A stretch of DNA of 7,831 bases from an uncultured Clostridia bacterium (GTDB lineage: Bacteria; Bacillota; Clostridia; Christensenellales; Aristaeellaceae): contig CAMDVP010000141.1 in NCBI GenBank assembly GCA_945877525.1, forward strand, positions 1 through 7,831, read 5' to 3'. The position numbers and the translations under genes were made by a program. The notes under the pieces are model-generated. The model had not been told where the DNA came from. It saw nothing but the letters and a program-made list of their open reading frames with translations, and made no database searches. Position 1 is the stretch's first letter; every line of letters starts with the position of its first letter. Of the stretch, positions 5,650 through 7,831 are shown in pieces.

Positions 5650-7047
5650 ATGCCCAGGATTCGCATGAGTACCGGCGGAAGCGGTATTGGAAACGCATAT
5701 CCTCTTTCCGAGAGCATCCATATGACGTTGATTCAGAAGGGTAAGGCGGATGAGGCGCTGAACAGCGGCTACGGCATGCTGTTCGCCCCTGCTGTGATTC
5801 TCCCTGACCAGACGATTTCTGAACGTTTGGCGGTTGCGCCAGGCTTTGTTCATGCGGACAGCGGCTTTGGCATTGCTGCGCTTCGGGTCAACCTGGCCGG
5901 CGAGGAAACGGACGCCGGGCAGCTGCTCTACTGGACAACGGAGGACTTTGTAACCTTCCATGAGCACGGCATGCGCCTGCGGGCCGATTTCCCGGAGTAT
6001 GACCCGCTGCATCCTGTTACGGAGGCCGATATTTCGGATGACATCTGCCGGCATGTATGCAACAGGTGGCTGAGGAAGCCCTCCGACATTCGGCCGCGGT
6101 TTCCGCTGGCCGACGGCTATGCCGACCCGGTGCTGCTGTACTGGGAGAAGGCGTGGTATTTCATTGCGACCAACGACAACACGGACGATGTCGGGCTGTA
6201 CATCCGGCGCGCACCCACCATGATGGGGCTGTTTGCGCCTGATGCACAGGAACACTGCATCCTTGCGCGCAATGATGCCCTTGACCTGATTCAGACCTTC
6301 TGGGCCCCGGAACTGCACACCATCGGGGGAGGATTAACCATTCTGCTTGCCATCGGAGGAAAGGTGTGGGGGCCGCAGTGTTATATGATGCGCCTGCGGG
6401 AAGGCGGGGATCCCACCCTTGCCGAGGATTGGGAAACGCCCGTGCGGGTGCGCCGTGCAGACGGCAGTCCCCTGGCGCGGGAGGGCATTACCCTGGACAT
6501 GGCCTTCATCCGCGTGTCGTCAGGCAGTTATCTTGCCTGGTCGTACCGGGAACGCATTGGCACGCCGAAGGACACCGGCTCCATGCTAATGATCGCCCGG
6601 GTTGATGAGCGGGAGCCCTGGCGCCTTGCTTCCGAACCCGTGGTGCTGTCTCGCCCGCTGTACGCCTGGGAAAACCGTGGCCGCACCATCAATAATGAGG
6701 GCCCGTATCCGCTGTATGCGGGGAACGACGTGTATCTCACCTATTCTGGGGGCGCGGCGGGGGGAGAATCCTACGCCGTGGGTTACCTGCGGGCCTCTGT
6801 CCATGCGGATTTGACCGATCCTGCCGCATGGTACAAGTCGCCCATGCCCGTGCTGCATTCCCTCCGTGTGCCGGAGGTATACGGCCCGGGGCACAACTCC
6901 TTCTTCACCGACGAGGACGGGCAGATCTGGATAGCCTATCATGCCCAGTGCTCTCCCGAGGATCGCGTTCGCCGTACGGGGATCCACCCCATTCATTTCA
7001 CAAAGGACGGCACGCCCATTTTTGACTGCCGCACCGACATTGGCTGA
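5650..7047 (+). CDS. Family 43-like glycoside hydrolase, cytoplasmic
   Basis: Probable five-bladed beta-propeller glycosidase of the GH43 clan, of 465 residues; members release arabinose or xylose from plant oligosaccharides, but the substrate here is not known. All three expected acidic residues are visible: Asp159 in GYADPVLLY (156-164, general base), Asp283 in TLDMAF (281-286, pKa modulator) and Glu350 in NNEGPYPLY (348-356, general acid). Typical blade motifs also appear: WYFIATND (169-176), TFWAPELHTIGG (216-227), YLAWSYR (294-300), VYLTYSGG (361-368) and YGPGHNSFF (411-419). About 150 residues precede the catalytic Asp, with a blade-like piece (LLYWTTEDFVTFHE, 92-105). There is no signal peptide, so it likely acts inside the cell on imported oligosaccharides. 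It is transcribed alone from its own promoter, divergently from argC; no transporter or sugar-pathway gene is adjacent in the window. GH32 or GH130 are less likely alternatives. Confidence 0.85.
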   Translation: MPRIRMSTGGSGIGNAYPLSESIHMTLIQKGKADEALNSGYGMLFAPAVILPDQTISERLAVAPGFVHADSGFGIAALRVNLAGEETDAGQLLYWTTEDFVTFHEHGMRLRADFPEYDPLHPVTEADISDDICRHVCNRWLRKPSDIRPRFPLADGYADPVLLYWEKAWYFIATNDNTDDVGLYIRRAPTMMGLFAPDAQEHCILARNDALDLIQTFWAPELHTIGGGLTILLAIGGKVWGPQCYMMRLREGGDPTLAEDWETPVRVRRADGSPLAREGITLDMAFIRVSSGSYLAWSYRERIGTPKDTGSMLMIARVDEREPWRLASEPVVLSRPLYAWENRGRTINNEGPYPLYAGNDVYLTYSGGAAGGESYAVGYLRASVHADLTDPAAWYKSPMPVLHSLRVPEVYGPGHNSFFTDEDGQIWIAYHAQCSPEDRVRRTGIHPIHFTKDGTPIFDCRTDIG

Positions 7048-7061
7048 AGGGCAAAGCCGCG

Positions 7062-7670
7062 TTACTGCAACCCGTTCATGTGTTCGTACCGGATTGTCAC
7101 GCCGCCGGGGCTCACCCATGCGGACACCGTGTCCGAAAGGGCGGACACCGCGCTCTGCCATGCCTCGTCGGAAGCAGCGTACTCCGTAAGGCAGCGCTCG
7201 CGGCACTTGACAAGCTCGTCTTCCAGCAGCTTTTGCCTGCGCTCCTCCGTCAGCGGATACCAGAAATCATCCTTGATGGTTTGCACCGGATCGAGGCTGT
7301 CGGACAGGATTTCCACCTCCGGCAGCAGCAGGGTAATACCGTCATTCTCCACCTTAATGCCCACTTTGCGCAGATCAATTCCCATGCTTGCGCGATACAC
7401 ATACCGGATGGTCACGCTCTGCACCGTACCCAGGAACATGGCGCTGGTGGAAGCGTTCAGCACGCCCTCGTCCTCCACCATAGAGGTTTCCAGCCGGGCG
7501 CTTTGCTGCATCTGGTGTGAAAGAAGGATTGAGGTATTCAGCGCCGCGCCGCTCAGGTCGGGCAGAATAGAGGAAGCCCACCGGGACGCATAGGGCAGAA
7601 GCACTGCAATCAGCACCACTGTCAGGGCTGTGGCCACCATCCGGGCCAGCCAATGCATCAGTCTTTTCAT
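7062..7670 (-). CDS. DUF4230-like membrane-anchored protein
   Basis: A 202-residue protein of unknown function. An N-terminal basic stretch (MKRLMHWLARM) leads into one membrane helix (about 9-26), followed by a soluble domain that should lie outside the cytoplasm. The middle part resembles DUF4230 proteins: TVQSVTIRYVYRASMGIDL (82-100), RKVGIKVENDGITLLLPEVEI (101-121) and SDSLDP (123-128), then an aromatic DFWYPL (135-140). A charged, probably helical tail follows (142-165, TEERRQKLLEDELVKCRERC). Start choice: the frame stays open to 7781, but the ATG at 7670 has GGGAGG 6 bases upstream and overlaps the stop of the preceding gene as ATGA, so the longer form is rejected. It converges on the hydrolase gene with a 14-base gap and no clear terminator between them. 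The family call comes from pattern memory, not a search. Confidence 0.75.
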   Translation of the reverse strand: MKRLMHWLARMVATALTVVLIAVLLPYASRWASSILPDLSGAALNTSILLSHQMQQSARLETSMVEDEGVLNASTSAMFLGTVQSVTIRYVYRASMGIDLRKVGIKVENDGITLLLPEVEILSDSLDPVQTIKDDFWYPLTEERRQKLLEDELVKCRERCLTEYAASDEAWQSAVSALSDTVSAWVSPGGVTIRYEHMNGLQ

Positions 7671-7831
7671 GCGCCGCCTCCCAACCATCCGGGCAGCAGC
7701 ACCAGCACGGGTACAATCATATGGCGCATCAAAAGCACCAGCAGCGTGCCTGCGCCAAGGAGCATCAGCAGCACGGCCCACAGCGGATAGCGCCTCTTCC
7801 GTTTGGGGCGGGGCATTTCGGGCGCGTCAGA
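7667..7831 (-). CDS. Small hydrophobic protein, 5' end outside window
   Basis: The last 54 codons of a frame that enters from the right edge and stops at 7667-7669. The visible part reads a short polar stretch, a basic run (RPKRKRR) and two hydrophobic segments (LWAVLLMLLGAGTLLVLLM, then MIVPVLVLLPGW), ending GGGA. That fits a membrane protein with one or two spanning segments and a cytoplasmic basic side. An in-frame ATG at 7816 has no ribosome binding site, so the true start probably lies beyond the window. Its stop overlaps the next start as ATGA, and its last codons contain that gene's ribosome binding site, so the pair is likely translationally coupled. I do not recognise the family. Confidence 0.65.
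   Translation of the reverse strand, partial: SDAPEMPRPKRKRRYPLWAVLLMLLGAGTLLVLLMRHMIVPVLVLLPGWLGGGA
7677..7682 (-). promoter_or_regulatory. Ribosome binding site fixing the DUF4230-like start
   Basis: GGGAGG on the minus strand, 6 bases before the ATG at 7670 and inside the coding end of the upstream gene. It decides the short start over the longer open frame. Confidence 0.7.

Noticed and set aside
5602..6318. Long minus-strand open frame opposite the hydrolase
   Set aside because: It overlaps the family 43-like gene and its promoter, shows no motif, and is explained by codon bias of the real gene.
7671..7781. N-terminal extension of the DUF4230-like protein to 7781
   Set aside because: It overlaps the coding end of the upstream membrane gene in another frame, while the ATG at 7670 has an ideal ribosome binding site and the start leads straight into a membrane anchor.

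Overview
The window looks like chromosomal DNA from a moderately GC-rich Bacillota (Clostridia-like) bacterium. This rests on strong GGAGG-type ribosome binding sites, sigma-A style promoters, an ArgCJBD-type arginine operon, a uridine-kinase-like protein of a type I associate with Firmicutes, and a DUF4230-like membrane protein. I infer the lineage from these traits; no rRNA or marker gene proves it. No mobile element, CRISPR array, tRNA or phage gene is visible.

The left two thirds is one minus-strand operon, read right to left: argC (4480-5433), argJ (3233-4447), argB (2352-3218) and argD (1186-2349). These four enzymes carry out the acetylated, acetyl-recycling route from N-acetylglutamate to ornithine. 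Gaps are 32, 14 and 2 bases, and each gene has its own good ribosome binding site. A perfect-consensus promoter (TTGACA, 16 bases, TATAAT) lies upstream of argC, with ARG-box-like palindromes at and just after the expected transcription start. ArgB carries the N-terminal helix and C-terminal motif expected of arginine-inhibited enzymes, so both transcriptional and feedback control are likely. A small hairpin terminator candidate separates argD from the last minus-strand gene, a P-loop phosphotransferase of the uridine kinase type with an extra N-terminal helical domain (107-1132). A second hairpin lies beyond that gene, near the left edge.

The 216-base divergent region (5434-5649) holds the argC promoter and operator candidates, a strong two-way hairpin, and a separate plus-strand promoter. 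That promoter drives a single gene for a cytoplasmic family 43-like glycoside hydrolase (5650-7047).

The right end carries a convergent minus-strand pair: a DUF4230-like membrane-anchored protein (7062-7670), overlapped by four bases (ATGA) with the end of an upstream small hydrophobic protein that runs off the window.

The content is mostly ordinary metabolism. The points worth a second look are regulatory (operator, insulating hairpin, internal terminator), the less common ArgC class, the two-domain kinase, and the uncharacterised membrane pair. I found no convincing new multi-gene system.
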